Shown here piece after piece: positions 52,198-61,171 of a stretch of 64,000 nt of DNA; position 1 is the stretch's first letter, and the number at the start of each line of letters is the position of its first letter. The stretch is from Cronobacter turicensis z3032. Lineage in GTDB: Bacteria > Pseudomonadota > Gammaproteobacteria > Enterobacterales > Enterobacteriaceae. A program made the translations under genes and the position numbers. The notes beneath the pieces are model-generated. The model did not search any database and was not told where the DNA came from. It was given only the letters and a program-made list of their open reading frames with translations. The stretch is from contig FN543093.2 in the NCBI GenBank assembly GCA_000027065.2, positions 1,058,074 through 1,122,073 on the forward strand. Direction: 5' to 3'.

Positions 52198-54865
52198 ATT
52201 TGCCAGCGCTTATTGTGACGGTCAGCTTCATTAACGAGTAGTTGAAAAGATCCGGCGGCATGGTGTCCGGGTTATAGAGATCGCCTGCGAAGCAGTAGAC
52301 CTCCATGATGCCGCCCCGTTTACCCAGTTCCAGCGCCTGCTGGAAGATATACGGCAGATTTTCATCATAGGTCACCGGCACATTCGCGTTATTGTTCAGC
52401 ACGCGGCCTTCAATGGTTTGCTCTTTAAACGTGACGTTAATTGTCTCACCCGGCGCAATAGCTTTTTTGCCCGCTTTGGTCTGCACAAAGAACAGCGATT
52501 TATTACGCTTCAGTAGCTTTTTCTGGGCCGTGACTTTCTCAAGATTGTCGATACCCGTCTGATACTTCTTCTCTTCGCGACTGGAAAGCTCTTTCAGCAT
52601 CGATTCATGCAATGACAGCAATGCTTTCGGCTCAATGGCGACCTTTTGCGCCAGGCCATCTTTGATCCCCGCCAGCAGGATTGGAAGATTGGTTTTGATA
52701 CCCAGATCCGCCATCTGGTCCATGCTTTTTTGCACCAGCCTTGAAAACATAACGCCATTCGCGTAGGACTGTTTATTCGCCTTATCTTTAAGCGTCGCGG
52801 CGCTCACTTCCGGTGCGGTTTTACTGGCGGTCAGCGTCTGCGCCTGCGCTGCCGCGTCGGCTTTCAGTTTCTCTGTCTGCGCCAGTAAGTCGGCTTTCTC
52901 TTTTTCGGCCTGCGCTTTTTGCGCCGCAGTGTCGGCGTTCAGGCTTGCCAGTTTACCGTTAAGCTCTTCATTCGCGCGTTTAAGCGCTTCAAGCTCAGCC
53001 TGCGCTTTTTGCTGGCTGGTAGCGGAAGCCGTCGACAGCGCTTTTACGGATTGTGATTCTTCTTTCAGCGCGGCCAGCGCGTTATCCGACTGCTGCAAAC
53101 GGCTCTCTTTGTCCGCCAGCGCTTGTTTCAGCGTGGCGATATCCGTCTGCGCCGTAGCAAGCTGCTTATTGAGCATTTCTTTCGCTGCGGCTAACTGCGC
53201 CGCCTGCTGCAGCTGGCTCTGTAGCGCTTTTTCTTTGTCGCTCTGACTGCCTTTCACGCTGGCAAGCTTCGTTGCAAGGGACGTGGCTTTCTCCTGCGTG
53301 CTGGCGGCAAGTGTTGTCGAGGCGTTAAGTTTTTCCGTAAGCGTGGCTATTTGCGCTTTAAGTGCGGCTTCTGCCGCCTGGTTTTTTTGCAGCAATGCGG
53401 TTTGCTCCGCCTGCGCTTTTTGTAATTTTTCTTTCTCTTCTTTGCTGAGCGTGCTGGTTTTAAGCAGCATGCTGTTCTGCGCTGCCAGCGACGCTTTATC
53501 CTGCTCCAACTGCGCGAGCTGTTTATTCAGCGCATCGACACTCTTCTCGTTCTGCGCCGCAAGCGCCGCTTTCTCCTGCTCAGCTGTGCAAGCTGTTTTT
53601 GCAGCGCGCTCTGGCTCTGGGTGTGCTCTGCGCCCTGCCTTTTTGAGCGCGGCGAGCTCGGTGGTGCGTTTATCGAGTTCCGCCTGAAGCGTCTGCGCTT
53701 TGTTATTCAGCGCATCGACGATCTTCTCGTTCTGCGCCGCAAGCGCCGCTTTCTCCTGCTCCAGCTGTGCAAGCTGTTTTTGCAGCGCGCTCTGGCTCTG
53801 GGTGTGCTCTGCGCCTGCCTTTTTAAGCGCGGCGAGCTCGGCGGTGCGTTTATCGAGTTCCGCCTGAAGCGTCTGCGCTTTGCTATTCAGCGCATCGACG
53901 TCATGTGCGTTTTGTGCCGTAAGCGCCGCTTTTTCGCGCTCCAGCTGCGCGAGCTGTTTTTCCAGCGCGCTCTGGCTCTGGGTGTGCTCTGCGCCTGCCT
54001 TTTTAAGCGCGGTGAGCTCGGCGGTGCGTTTATCGAGTTCCGTCTGAAGCGTCTGCGCTTTGCTATTCAGCGCACCGACGCTCTTCTCGTTCTGCGCCGC
54101 AAGCGCCGCTTTCTCCTGCTCCAGCTGCGCAAGCTGTTTTTGCAATGCGCTTTCGCTTTGCGCGCGTTTATCGCCAGTGGTTTTTAGCGCCACCAGTTCA
54201 TCGGCGCGCTTATTCAGCTCATTGCGTAGCGCCTGCATATCACGATTAAAACGCGCGCTGTCCTGCGCATCGCGTTCTGCGATGGCAGCCTTTTCCGTTT
54301 CAAGACGCGCTATCTGCTTTTGCAGTGTGCTTTCGCTTGCGGAGTGGCCCGCGCTCGCTTTTTTCAGCTGCGCAAGCTCTGTGGTTTTACTGGCAAGCGC
54401 GGCCTGAAGTTCCGCGGCTTTTTGCTCCAGCACTTCGATGCGTGCGGCCTGTTGTGTGCTGGTCGCGCCCTGTTCGCGCTGTGCGCTCTGCTGGCTGCGG
54501 GTGAGACGCTCGTTCTCTTTCGCAAGCGCGCTGTTGTCTTTCAGCAACTGCGCGTTTTGCGCCTGGAGGTCGCCAGGCGCGCTGAGACTTTTCTTCTCCT
54601 GCTCCGCCGCTTTCAGCTGTTTTTTCAGGCGGGCGATCTCTTGCTGAAGATCGTTGATTTGCGCGCGCGACGCCGACGGCGTTTGCGCGCGCCGGGTGGG
54701 TTCCGGGAAGTCTATCTGCTTCACTTCAATCTGCTGAATTGACGACAGAAAATCATTACCCTGAGCGGCAGCGCTATTTTGCGCAGCCCAGGACGACTGC
54801 CCGCTCAGTGCGAGCGCCAGCAAAGCGGCGAGCGCGGTGAGGCGGCTTTTTATTCTTCCCTTCAT
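52196..54865 (-). CDS. periplasmic giant coiled-coil protein with C-terminal FkpA/Mip-like region
   Basis: This is a protein of about 889 residues. It has a signal peptide (MKGRIKSRLTALAALLALAL to SSWA), then an almost uninterrupted coiled coil from about residue 50 to 670 rich in Ala, Gln, Lys, Glu and Leu. A C-terminal part of about 190 residues follows. KQSYANGVMFSRLVQKSMDQ and LLAGIKDGLAQKVAIE match the helical dimerisation domain of FkpA/Mip peptidyl-prolyl isomerases. The end, with PGETINVTFKEQTIEGRVLN and PDLFNYSLMKLTVTI, looks like a diverged FKBP domain. ATG 54865 is preferred because AGAGGTGATGGG precedes it; ATG 54880 overlaps the upstream stop as ATGA and is the alternative. About four copies of a 60-residue repeat lie inside, one of them frameshift-scrambled. 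The function is unknown. Confidence 0.8.
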   Translation of the reverse strand: MKGRIKSRLTALAALLALALSGQSSWAAQNSAAAQGNDFLSSIQQIEVKQIDFPEPTRRAQTPSASRAQINDLQQEIARLKKQLKAAEQEKKSLSAPGDLQAQNAQLLKDNSALAKENERLTRSQQSAQREQGATSTQQAARIEVLEQKAAELQAALASKTTELAQLKKASAGHSASESTLQKQIARLETEKAAIAERDAQDSARFNRDMQALRNELNKRADELVALKTTGDKRAQSESALQKQLAQLEQEKAALAAQNEKSVGALNSKAQTLQTELDKRTAELTALKKAGAEHTQSQSALEKQLAQLEREKAALTAQNAHDVDALNSKAQTLQAELDKRTAELAALKKAGAEHTQSQSALQKQLAQLEQEKAALAAQNEKIVDALNNKAQTLQAELDKRTTELAALKKAGRRAHPEPERAAKTACTAEQEKAALAAQNEKSVDALNKQLAQLEQDKASLAAQNSMLLKTSTLSKEEKEKLQKAQAEQTALLQKNQAAEAALKAQIATLTEKLNASTTLAASTQEKATSLATKLASVKGSQSDKEKALQSQLQQAAQLAAAKEMLNKQLATAQTDIATLKQALADKESRLQQSDNALAALKEESQSVKALSTASATSQQKAQAELEALKRANEELNGKLASLNADTAAQKAQAEKEKADLLAQTEKLKADAAAQAQTLTASKTAPEVSAATLKDKANKQSYANGVMFSRLVQKSMDQMADLGIKTNLPILLAGIKDGLAQKVAIEPKALLSLHESMLKELSSREEKKYQTGIDNLEKVTAQKKLLKRNKSLFFVQTKAGKKAIAPGETINVTFKEQTIEGRVLNNNANVPVTYDENLPYIFQQALELGKRGGIMEVYCFAGDLYNPDTMPPDLFNYSLMKLTVTISAGK
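53531..54150 (-). repeat. 180-bp in-frame tandem repeat in the coiled-coil gene
   Basis: A unit containing the CGCATCGACG anchor recurs at 53531, 53711, 53891 and 54071, an exact 180-base (60-codon) period. The fourth copy is conserved for only about 80 bases. The encoded unit contains QLAQLEQEKAALAAQN, then AQTLQAELDKRT, then ELAALKKAGAEHTQSQSALQ. Near-identity between copies suggests recent duplication or ongoing homogenisation, with copy number likely to vary between strains. Confidence 0.92.
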
Positions 54866-54876
54866 CCCATCACCTC

Positions 54877-55314
54877 TCATTTAGCCAGCCCTGCGCCTTT
54901 TTTCAGTTCGGCCAGCAGAGACTGCGAAATCGTATTGCAGGCGTCATTAACACGGAACTGATACAGCGGCGTAATGGTATCCACCATAATATTGGACAGA
55001 TCGTTACTGATAGAGGCGTAATATTGCGTCGCTTTAATGCTGCGATATAGCGTGTCTATCTGCTCGCGATATTTTTCACGATTAATATCCGAGAGGTGTT
55101 TAGTTTCAGCGAGGCAGCGCTCAAGACGCGATTTAGTATCGTTACTCACCGGCGCAAGCTGATTCATGGATTCAACCGGCGTCGGCGAAGGTTGCGCGGA
55201 GACGCTTGCCGCCTGCGGCGCGGTGCTTTTCACCGGTGCGCTTTTAGGCGCGGTGGTGCAGGCGCTTAAAGACATCATCATCGCAGCCATATAAATGCTT
55301 TTGTTATTGAACAT
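54877..55314 (-). CDS. small lipoprotein upstream of the coiled-coil gene
   Basis: This 145-residue predicted lipoprotein starts at 55314 (MFNNKSIYMAAMMMSLSAC), with the lipobox LSAC giving Cys19. Thr follows the Cys, which predicts outer-membrane sorting. Residues 20-57 are a Pro/Ser/Ala-rich linker. The rest is helical, with Cys67 and Cys126 placed to form a disulfide. No known family is recognised. Its stop overlaps the alternative ATG of the coiled-coil gene as ATGA, so the two are very probably co-translated and act in the same compartment. A longer frame to 55362 adds 16 residues before the signal and is not preferred. Confidence 0.75.
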   Translation of the reverse strand: MFNNKSIYMAAMMMSLSACTTAPKSAPVKSTAPQAASVSAQPSPTPVESMNQLAPVSNDTKSRLERCLAETKHLSDINREKYREQIDTLYRSIKATQYYASISNDLSNIMVDTITPLYQFRVNDACNTISQSLLAELKKGAGLAK

Positions 55315-55712
55315 ATTATCTCTTATCTGTCTGATTACAGGATGCCAGCTATCCCTGCGCAATCTGGCCGGGATGACCCGAAATGTGTCCAGTAATAGAC
55401 TGACTAACCGCGAGAAGCGCGCGGCGTTATGCCAGCATACCGGGAGAAAGAATGCTGATTTTATACAGAGTTGATGAAGATAGATTTTAATAAATTCTTA
55501 AAAGTGATTGGTTTATTTCTTAAGAAAATAATAAATGATGTTTCATTTGATTTATTGATGGATGAGAAGGCAGAGCGGCAGCTTAGTGGTTAATTTTTAT
55601 GATGGCTTTTTTTTACATTTGGGAAACTAATATAAACGAGCGGGTTTTCCAGAAACAGATTATCTAAAAAAAGCGGCGCATCAGCGCCGCTCGTGTCCCG
55701 CCAGTCCTTCGC
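55315..55712. other. AT-rich region upstream of the lipoprotein/coiled-coil operon
   Basis: These 398 bases hold no convincing gene. They must contain the promoter of the lipoprotein operon on the minus strand, but no clear hexamer pair could be fixed. The part from about 55480 to 55660 is markedly AT-rich with many TTTATT/AATAAA stretches, a composition that favours H-NS binding and differs from both neighbours. Confidence 0.4.
55666..55693 (-). terminator. terminator of the cdsH-like gene
   Basis: On the minus strand AGCGGCGC, loop TGAT and GCGCCGCT form a perfect stem followed by seven T. Confidence 0.88.
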
Positions 55713-56759
55713 TTAACGCAAAAGTTCATGGATAGCGGCGCGCCGGGGCGAGATATCGCCAATGGTGGCCGCCACCCATTCCGGGTTGTGATAGGTTTCC
55801 AGATACCGCTCGCCGCTGTCGCACAGCAGCGTGACGATAGCGCCGCTGCGGCCTTCCTCACGCATTCGCGCCGCCAGTTGTAGCGCGCCCCACATATTGG
55901 TGCCGGTGGAGGCGCCCACTTTGCGGCCCAGCAGCTCGCTCAGCCACTGCATCGCCGCCACGCTCGCCGCGTCTGGCACCTGTAACATCTCGTCTATCAC
56001 ATCGGGAATAAAAGAGGGCTCGACGCGCGGGCGGCCAATCCCCTCGATGCGGCTGCCGACGCTGCTTTTCAGCCCGCCGTCGCGCTGCTGCCAGTAATCG
56101 TAAAAGACCGAGTTTTCAGGGTCGACCACCATCAGGCGCGTCTCGTGTCCCTGATAGCGCAGGTAGCGGCCAATGGTGGCGGACGTGCCGCCAGTGCCGG
56201 CGCTCATCACAATATAATCGGGCACCGGGTGCGGCTCGTTGCTCATCTGGCGGAAAATACTGTCGGCGATATTGTTATTGCCGCGCCAGTCGGTCGCGCG
56301 CTCGGCGAAGGTAAACTGATCCATATAGCGGCCGCGCAGCTCGCGGGCGAGTACTTCCGACGCCTCGTAAATTTCGCAGGCGCTCTGCACGAAATGGCAG
56401 CGACCGCCGTAAAATTCAATCTGCTCCACTTTGCGCCGCGCGGTGCAGGCGGGCATCACGGCGATAAACGGCAGGCCCAGCATGCGAGCGAACCAGGCTT
56501 CCGAAACCGCGGTGGACCCGGATGACGCCTCGATAACCGGCGTGCCTTCGCGGATCCAGCCGTTGCTCAGGCCGTATAAAAACAGCGAGCGCGCCAGACG
56601 GTGCTTCAGGCTGCCGGTAGGGTGCGTGCTTTCGTCTTTCAGATAGAACCAGATTCCCGGAAACGCGGGCAGGGTAAAGCGGATCAAATGGGTATCCGCA
56701 GAACGCCGGGCGTCGGCGTGGATCTCATTAATGGCGTGGTGAACCCAGGTGCTGGACAT
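55713..56759 (-). CDS. cdsH: PLP-dependent cysteine desulfhydrase, CdsH-like
   Basis: This 348-residue fold-type II PLP enzyme belongs to the cysteine synthase/cystathionine beta-synthase superfamily. Lys52 in [11 protein letters not shown] is the Schiff-base lysine, SSGSTA (79-84) binds the substrate carboxylate, and [14 protein letters not shown] is the phosphate-binding glycine loop. In Salmonella a similar gene, cdsH, lies next to the decR/ybaO regulator and degrades cysteine to pyruvate, sulfide and ammonia. The same divergent pairing here supports that assignment; E. coli lacks the gene at this locus. Exact substrate preference cannot be read from sequence. Confidence 0.8.
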   Translation of the reverse strand: MSSTWVHHAINEIHADARRSADTHLIRFTLPAFPGIWFYLKDESTHPTGSLKHRLARSLFLYGLSNGWIREGTPVIEASSGSTAVSEAWFARMLGLPFIAVMPACTARRKVEQIEFYGGRCHFVQSACEIYEASEVLARELRGRYMDQFTFAERATDWRGNNNIADSIFRQMSNEPHPVPDYIVMSAGTGGTSATIGRYLRYQGHETRLMVVDPENSVFYDYWQQRDGGLKSSVGSRIEGIGRPRVEPSFIPDVIDEMLQVPDAASVAAMQWLSELLGRKVGASTGTNMWGALQLAARMREEGRSGAIVTLLCDSGERYLETYHNPEWVAATIGDISPRRAAIHELLR

Positions 56760-56874
56760 GATTCGTTCCGGTTTATCAATTTGTGCCCAGCGTAAAGCAT
56801 CTGACAGGAAAATAAGTTGCCTTTTAGCCTGTCAGTTGCTGGTATGGGAGAAAAATTTTCTACAGGAATCGGTA
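56760..56874. promoter_or_regulatory. divergent cdsH/decR control region with two dyads
   Basis: Two symmetric elements lie in this 115-base gap. CTGACAGG (56801-56808) and CCTGTCAG (56828-56835) are perfect 8-bp arms. GAGAAAAATTTTCTA (about 56848-56862) matches the 15-base Lrp consensus at all but two positions and has a perfect AGAAAA/TTTTCT dyad. DecR is an Lrp/AsnC-family protein, so this is a natural operator candidate for cysteine-dependent control of both genes. Confidence 0.6.
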
Positions 56875-57336
56875 ATGTTAGATAAAATTGATTGCAGGCT
56901 GCTGGCGCTGCTTCAGGAGGACGCGACGCTTTCTTTGCAGGCGCTCGCCGATGCCGTTAATCTGACGACAACGCCTTGCTGGAAGCGGCTTCGGCGGCTC
57001 GAAGATGACGGCTATATTATTAAGCGTGTCGCGCTGCTCGACCCGGAAAAACTCGGCCTCGGCCTCACCGCCTTTATGCTGATTAAAACGCAGCATCACA
57101 GCAGCGACTGGTACAGTCAGTTTGTCGCGGTGGTTGAAGAGATGCCGGAAGTGCTCGGTTTCTGGCGCATGGCGGGCGAATACGACTACCTTATGCGGGT
57201 ACAGGTAGCCGATATGAAAAGCTATGACGACTTTTATAAACGTCTGGTTAACCGGGTGCCGGGGCTGTCAGATGTCACTTCGAGCTTCGCCATGGAGCAG
57301 ATAAAATACACCACGGCCCTGCCGCTTAAGCGCTGA
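56875..57336 (+). CDS. decR: Lrp/AsnC-family cysteine-responsive regulator DecR (YbaO)
   Basis: DecR activates cysteine-detoxifying genes in response to cysteine; in E. coli the target is cyuPA (yhaOM), in Salmonella cdsH. The start at 56875 gives 153 residues ([16 protein letters not shown]) with an N-terminal winged helix-turn-helix ([25 protein letters not shown]) and a C-terminal RAM ligand domain ([20 protein letters not shown]). Forty-two upstream in-frame codons lie inside the divergent promoter and are rejected. The cdsH-like gene is transcribed divergently. Confidence 0.94.
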   Translation: MLDKIDCRLLALLQEDATLSLQALADAVNLTTTPCWKRLRRLEDDGYIIKRVALLDPEKLGLGLTAFMLIKTQHHSSDWYSQFVAVVEEMPEVLGFWRMAGEYDYLMRVQVADMKSYDDFYKRLVNRVPGLSDVTSSFAMEQIKYTTALPLKR

Positions 57337-57393
57337 ACCGTCTGGCTCGCCACGACATCCGCGCTTTATCATCAGACCAATCAGGAATTTCGC

Positions 57394-59169
57394 GTGCGAT
57401 TATTTGCTCAGTTAAGCTGGTATTTTAGCCGGGAGTGGCGTCGCTACCTCGGCGCGGTTGCCCTGCTTATTGTTATCGCCATTTTGCAACTGGTGCCGCC
57501 AAAAGTGGTGGGCTACGTTGTCGATGGCGTCACCCAACACCACTACACCACGCGCCAGGTGCTGCTGTGGGTGGGCCTGCTGGTGGTGATTGCGATTGTT
57601 GTCTATCTGCTGCGCTACGTCTGGCGCGTACTGCTCTTTGGCGCGTCCTATCAACTGGCCGTCGAACTCAGACGCGATTTCTACCGTCAGCTCAGCCGCC
57701 AGCATCCGGAGTTCTATCTGCGTCACCGCACGGGCGATTTGATGGCGCGCGCCACCAACGACGTGGACCGCGTGGTCTTCGCCGCGGGCGAGGGCGTACT
57801 GACGCTGGTCGATTCGCTGGTCATGGGCTGCGCGGTGCTGGTCATCATGTGTACCCAGATTAGCTGGCAGCTCACGCTACTGGCGCTGTTGCCGATGCCG
57901 GTGATGGCGATTGTCATCAAGCGTTACGGCGATCAATTGCACAACCGATTTAAAGCCGCGCAGGCGGCGTTCTCGTCGCTCAACGACAGAACCCAGGAGA
58001 GCCTGACCAGCATCCGCATGATCAAGGCGTTCGGCCTGGAAGACAGGCAGTCGACGCTATTTTCTGAAGACGCGCGCGATACCGGCGTGAAAAACCTGCG
58101 CGTGGCGCGCGTGGACGCCCGTTTCGACCCGACGATTTATATCGCGATTGGCATGGCGAACCTGCTGGCCATCGGCGGCGGCAGCTGGATGGTGATGAAC
58201 GGTACGCTGACGCTCGGCCAGCTCACCAGCTTTATGATGTACCTTGGCCTGATGATTTGGCCGATGCTGGCGCTGGCGTGGATGTTTAACATTGTCGAGC
58301 GCGGCAGCGCGGCATACAGCCGCATTCGCGCGCTGCTGGCGGAGGCGCCGGTGGTGGAAGATGGCCAGGCGTCGCTGCCCGCCGGGCGCGGCGTGCTGAA
58401 AGTCGCTATCCGTGAATTCCGCTACCCGCATGCCGCCCGCGCCACTTTGCATAATGTGCAATTCACGCTGAAACACGGCCAGATGCTGGGACTGTGCGGC
58501 CCGACAGGCGCCGGGAAAACCAGCGTGCTGTCGCTTATTCAGCGCCATTTCGATCTCGACCAGGGGGAGATAACGTTTCATGACGTCTCGCTCGCGCGCG
58601 TGCATCTGGATGACTGGCGAGGGCGGCTTGCGGTCGTCAACCAGACGCCGTTCTTATTCTCTGATACGGTCGGCAGCAATATCGCGCTGGGCAAGCCTGA
58701 CGCCACGCAGGAAGAGATAGAACAGGCGGCGAAACTCGCCTGCGTGCATGACGATATTCTGCGTCTTCCGCAGGGGTATGACACCCAGGTCGGCGAGCGC
58801 GGCGTCATGCTCTCCGGCGGCCAGAAGCAGCGTATCTCCATTGCCCGCGCGCTGCTGCTGGAGGCCGAAATCCTGGTGCTGGACGACGCGCTTTCCGCGG
58901 TCGATGGCCGCACCGAACACCAGATACTGCATAACCTGCGCCAGTGGGGCGAAAACCGCACGGTAATCATCAGCGCGCACCGGCTCTCGGCGCTGACCGA
59001 AGCCAGCGAAATTCTGGTGCTGCAACACGGCCAGGTGGCGCAGCGCGGGCGGCACGAGGCGCTCGCGCTTCAGCCGGGCTGGTATCGGGATATGTATCGC
59101 TATCAGCAGCTCGAAGCGGCGCTGGACGACGCGCCGGAAGAGAACGACGAGGAGGCGCTGAATGCGTAA
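57394..59169 (+). CDS. mdlA: ABC exporter subunit MdlA
   Basis: MdlA is a half-transporter of the multidrug-resistance-like ABC family and probably forms a heterodimer with MdlB. The 591-residue protein starts with GTG. It has six membrane helices within residues 1-310 and a C-terminal nucleotide-binding domain with Walker A GPTGAGKT, signature LSGGQKQR and Walker [13 protein letters not shown]. The Asp after Walker B in place of Glu suggests a degenerate catalytic site, as in other heterodimeric exporters. The substrate is unknown. The end overlaps mdlB by 8 bases. Confidence 0.95.
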   Translation: MRLFAQLSWYFSREWRRYLGAVALLIVIAILQLVPPKVVGYVVDGVTQHHYTTRQVLLWVGLLVVIAIVVYLLRYVWRVLLFGASYQLAVELRRDFYRQLSRQHPEFYLRHRTGDLMARATNDVDRVVFAAGEGVLTLVDSLVMGCAVLVIMCTQISWQLTLLALLPMPVMAIVIKRYGDQLHNRFKAAQAAFSSLNDRTQESLTSIRMIKAFGLEDRQSTLFSEDARDTGVKNLRVARVDARFDPTIYIAIGMANLLAIGGGSWMVMNGTLTLGQLTSFMMYLGLMIWPMLALAWMFNIVERGSAAYSRIRALLAEAPVVEDGQASLPAGRGVLKVAIREFRYPHAARATLHNVQFTLKHGQMLGLCGPTGAGKTSVLSLIQRHFDLDQGEITFHDVSLARVHLDDWRGRLAVVNQTPFLFSDTVGSNIALGKPDATQEEIEQAAKLACVHDDILRLPQGYDTQVGERGVMLSGGQKQRISIARALLLEAEILVLDDALSAVDGRTEHQILHNLRQWGENRTVIISAHRLSALTEASEILVLQHGQVAQRGRHEALALQPGWYRDMYRYQQLEAALDDAPEENDEEALNA

Positions 59170-60940
59170 TACCGTAAAGAGCTGGTCGACGCTGAAACGT
59201 CTGCTGGCGTATGGCTCGCCGTGGCGTAAACCGCTCGGCGGCGCGGTGCTGATGCTCTGGGTCGCGGCGGCGGCGGAAGTGACCGGGCCTGCGCTCATCA
59301 GCTATTTCATCGATAATCTGGTAGCGAAAAACCAGCTGCCGCTGGGGCTGGTGGCCGGGCTGGCGTTCGCCTATGTGCTGCTGCAAATCCTCGCCGCCGG
59401 GCTGCATTACTGGCAGGCGCTGCTGTTTAACCAGACGGCGGTAGGCGTGGTGCAGCAGCTGCGCACTGATGTAATGGACGCCGCGCTGCGCCAGCCGCTC
59501 AGCGCGTTCGATACCCAGCCGGTGGGGCAGCTGATTTCGCGCGTCACTAACGATACCGAAGTGATCCGCGATCTCTATGTCACGGTGGTGGCGACGGTGC
59601 TGCGCAGCGCCGCGCTGATCGGCGCGATGCTGGTGGCGATGTTCAGCCTCGACTGGCGCATGGCGCTGGTGGCCATCACCATCTTCCCGGCGGTGCTTAT
59701 CGTGATGACGATTTATCAGCGCTACAGCACGCCGATTGTGCGCCGGGTGCGGACTTATCTGGCGGATATTAACGACGGCTTTAATGAAGTCATCAGCGGG
59801 ATGAATGTTATTCAGCAGTTTCGCCAGCAGACCCGTTTTGGCGAGCGCATGAACGCCGCCAGCCATTCACACTATCTGGCGCGCATGCAGACGCTGCGCC
59901 TGGACGGCTTTCTGCTGCGCCCGTTGCTGAGCCTCTTTTCAGCGCTGGTGCTGTGCGGGCTGCTGATGCTGTTCGGCTTCACCGCCGCCGGGACGATTCA
60001 GGTGGGCGTGCTCTACGCATTTATCAGCTATCTGGGTCGTCTTAACGAGCCGTTGATCGAGCTCACCACCCAGCAGTCGATTTTGCAACAGGCGCTGGTG
60101 GCGGGCGAACGCGTATTCGAGCTGATGGACAGGCCGCGCCAGGACTACGGCCATGATGAGCGCCCGCTGGCGAGCGGGGCGATTGAGGTGGATAACGTCT
60201 CTTTCGCCTATCGCGACGATCAGCTGGTGCTGAAAGACATTTCGCTCTCGGTGCCGTCACGTCACTTTGTGGCGCTGGTCGGGCATACCGGCAGCGGCAA
60301 AAGCACGCTGGCGAGTCTGCTGATGGGCTACTACCCGCTCACGTCGGGCGAAATCCGCCTCGATGGCCGTCCGCTTGCCTCGCTCAGCCATGGCGTGCTG
60401 CGCAAAGGCGTGGCGATGGTGCAGCAGGATCCTGTCGTGCTTGCCGATTCTTTCTTCGCGAACGTTACGCTCGGGCGCGACATCGACGAAGCGCGGGTAT
60501 GGGCGGTGCTGGAAACGGTACAACTCGCCGAACTGGCGCGCGGGATGAGCGACGGCATTCATACTCGTCTCGGCGAGCAGGGCAACAATCTCTCCGTCGG
60601 GCAGAAGCAGCTGCTGGCGCTGGCGCGCGTGCTGGTGGACGCGCCGCAGATCCTGATCCTCGACGAAGCGACTGCGAACATCGATTCCGGTACCGAACAG
60701 GCGATTCAGCACGCGCTGGCGGCTATCCGTCCGCATACGACGCTGGTGGTTATCGCGCACCGTCTCTCGACTATCGTGGAGGCGGACACCATTCTGGTGC
60801 TGCATCGCGGGCAGGCGGTGGAGCGGGGCAGTCATCAGGCGTTGCTTGCGGCGCGCGGACGCTACTGGCAGATGTATCAGCTCCAGCTTGCCGGCGAAGA
60901 GTTACAGGCTGCGGCGAAAGAGGAACCGCTCAGCGCCTGA
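59162..60940 (+). CDS. mdlB: ABC exporter subunit MdlB
   Basis: MdlB is the 592-residue partner half-transporter, with six membrane helices and an ATPase domain carrying Walker A GHTGSGKS, a variant signature LSVGQKQL and Walker [13 protein letters not shown] with the catalytic Glu. Together with MdlA's Asp, this predicts one active and one weakened ATP site. The start lies inside mdlA, so the two are translationally coupled, as in E. coli. Confidence 0.95.
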   Translation: MRNTVKSWSTLKRLLAYGSPWRKPLGGAVLMLWVAAAAEVTGPALISYFIDNLVAKNQLPLGLVAGLAFAYVLLQILAAGLHYWQALLFNQTAVGVVQQLRTDVMDAALRQPLSAFDTQPVGQLISRVTNDTEVIRDLYVTVVATVLRSAALIGAMLVAMFSLDWRMALVAITIFPAVLIVMTIYQRYSTPIVRRVRTYLADINDGFNEVISGMNVIQQFRQQTRFGERMNAASHSHYLARMQTLRLDGFLLRPLLSLFSALVLCGLLMLFGFTAAGTIQVGVLYAFISYLGRLNEPLIELTTQQSILQQALVAGERVFELMDRPRQDYGHDERPLASGAIEVDNVSFAYRDDQLVLKDISLSVPSRHFVALVGHTGSGKSTLASLLMGYYPLTSGEIRLDGRPLASLSHGVLRKGVAMVQQDPVVLADSFFANVTLGRDIDEARVWAVLETVQLAELARGMSDGIHTRLGEQGNNLSVGQKQLLALARVLVDAPQILILDEATANIDSGTEQAIQHALAAIRPHTTLVVIAHRLSTIVEADTILVLHRGQAVERGSHQALLAARGRYWQMYQLQLAGEELQAAAKEEPLSA

Positions 60941-60995
60941 CGCACCAAAATTACGCGTTCTGCTAACACGCATCCTTTGTGGTGCAAAAATGTAA

Positions 60996-61025
60996 CGCAC
61001 CATGCACCGGCATGGTGCGTTTTTG
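60996..61025 (+). terminator. terminator of mdlAB overlapping an NtrC site
   Basis: CGCACCATGC (60996-61005), loop ACCG and GCATGGTGCG (61010-61019) form a perfect 10-bp stem followed by five T. The same bases contain the NtrC-type dyad TGCACC-N5-GGTGCG at 61003-61019. Confidence 0.75.
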
Positions 61026-61119
61026 CTTTTATTCCCCGTAACACGCCGTTTAACGACGCCTTCCTCCTGCGGTTTGTGCTGCCGCCGCCCGCGTTTCTAT
61101 TCCTGGCACGCCGCTTGCT
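61003..61119 (+). promoter_or_regulatory. sigma54 promoter and NtrC enhancer of glnK-amtB
   Basis: CTGGCACG-CCGC-TTGCT at 61103-61119 matches the RpoN -24/-12 consensus with correct GG to GC spacing. TGCACC-GGCAT-GGTGCG at 61003-61019 matches the NtrC site and lies about 90 bases upstream, the usual enhancer distance. glnK-amtB is therefore expected to be induced on nitrogen limitation, as is known in E. coli. Confidence 0.88.
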
Positions 61120-61171
61120 TTACCTGTTTATCGTCGCTGCCGAATTACCCATTTCTGACTGGAGGGGATCT

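Noticed and set aside
53283..54742. Several plus-strand open frames rich in Cys, Ser, Phe and Ala opposite the coiled-coil gene
   Set aside because: They are antisense translations of the Ala/Gln/Lys heptads and share the 180-bp periodicity.
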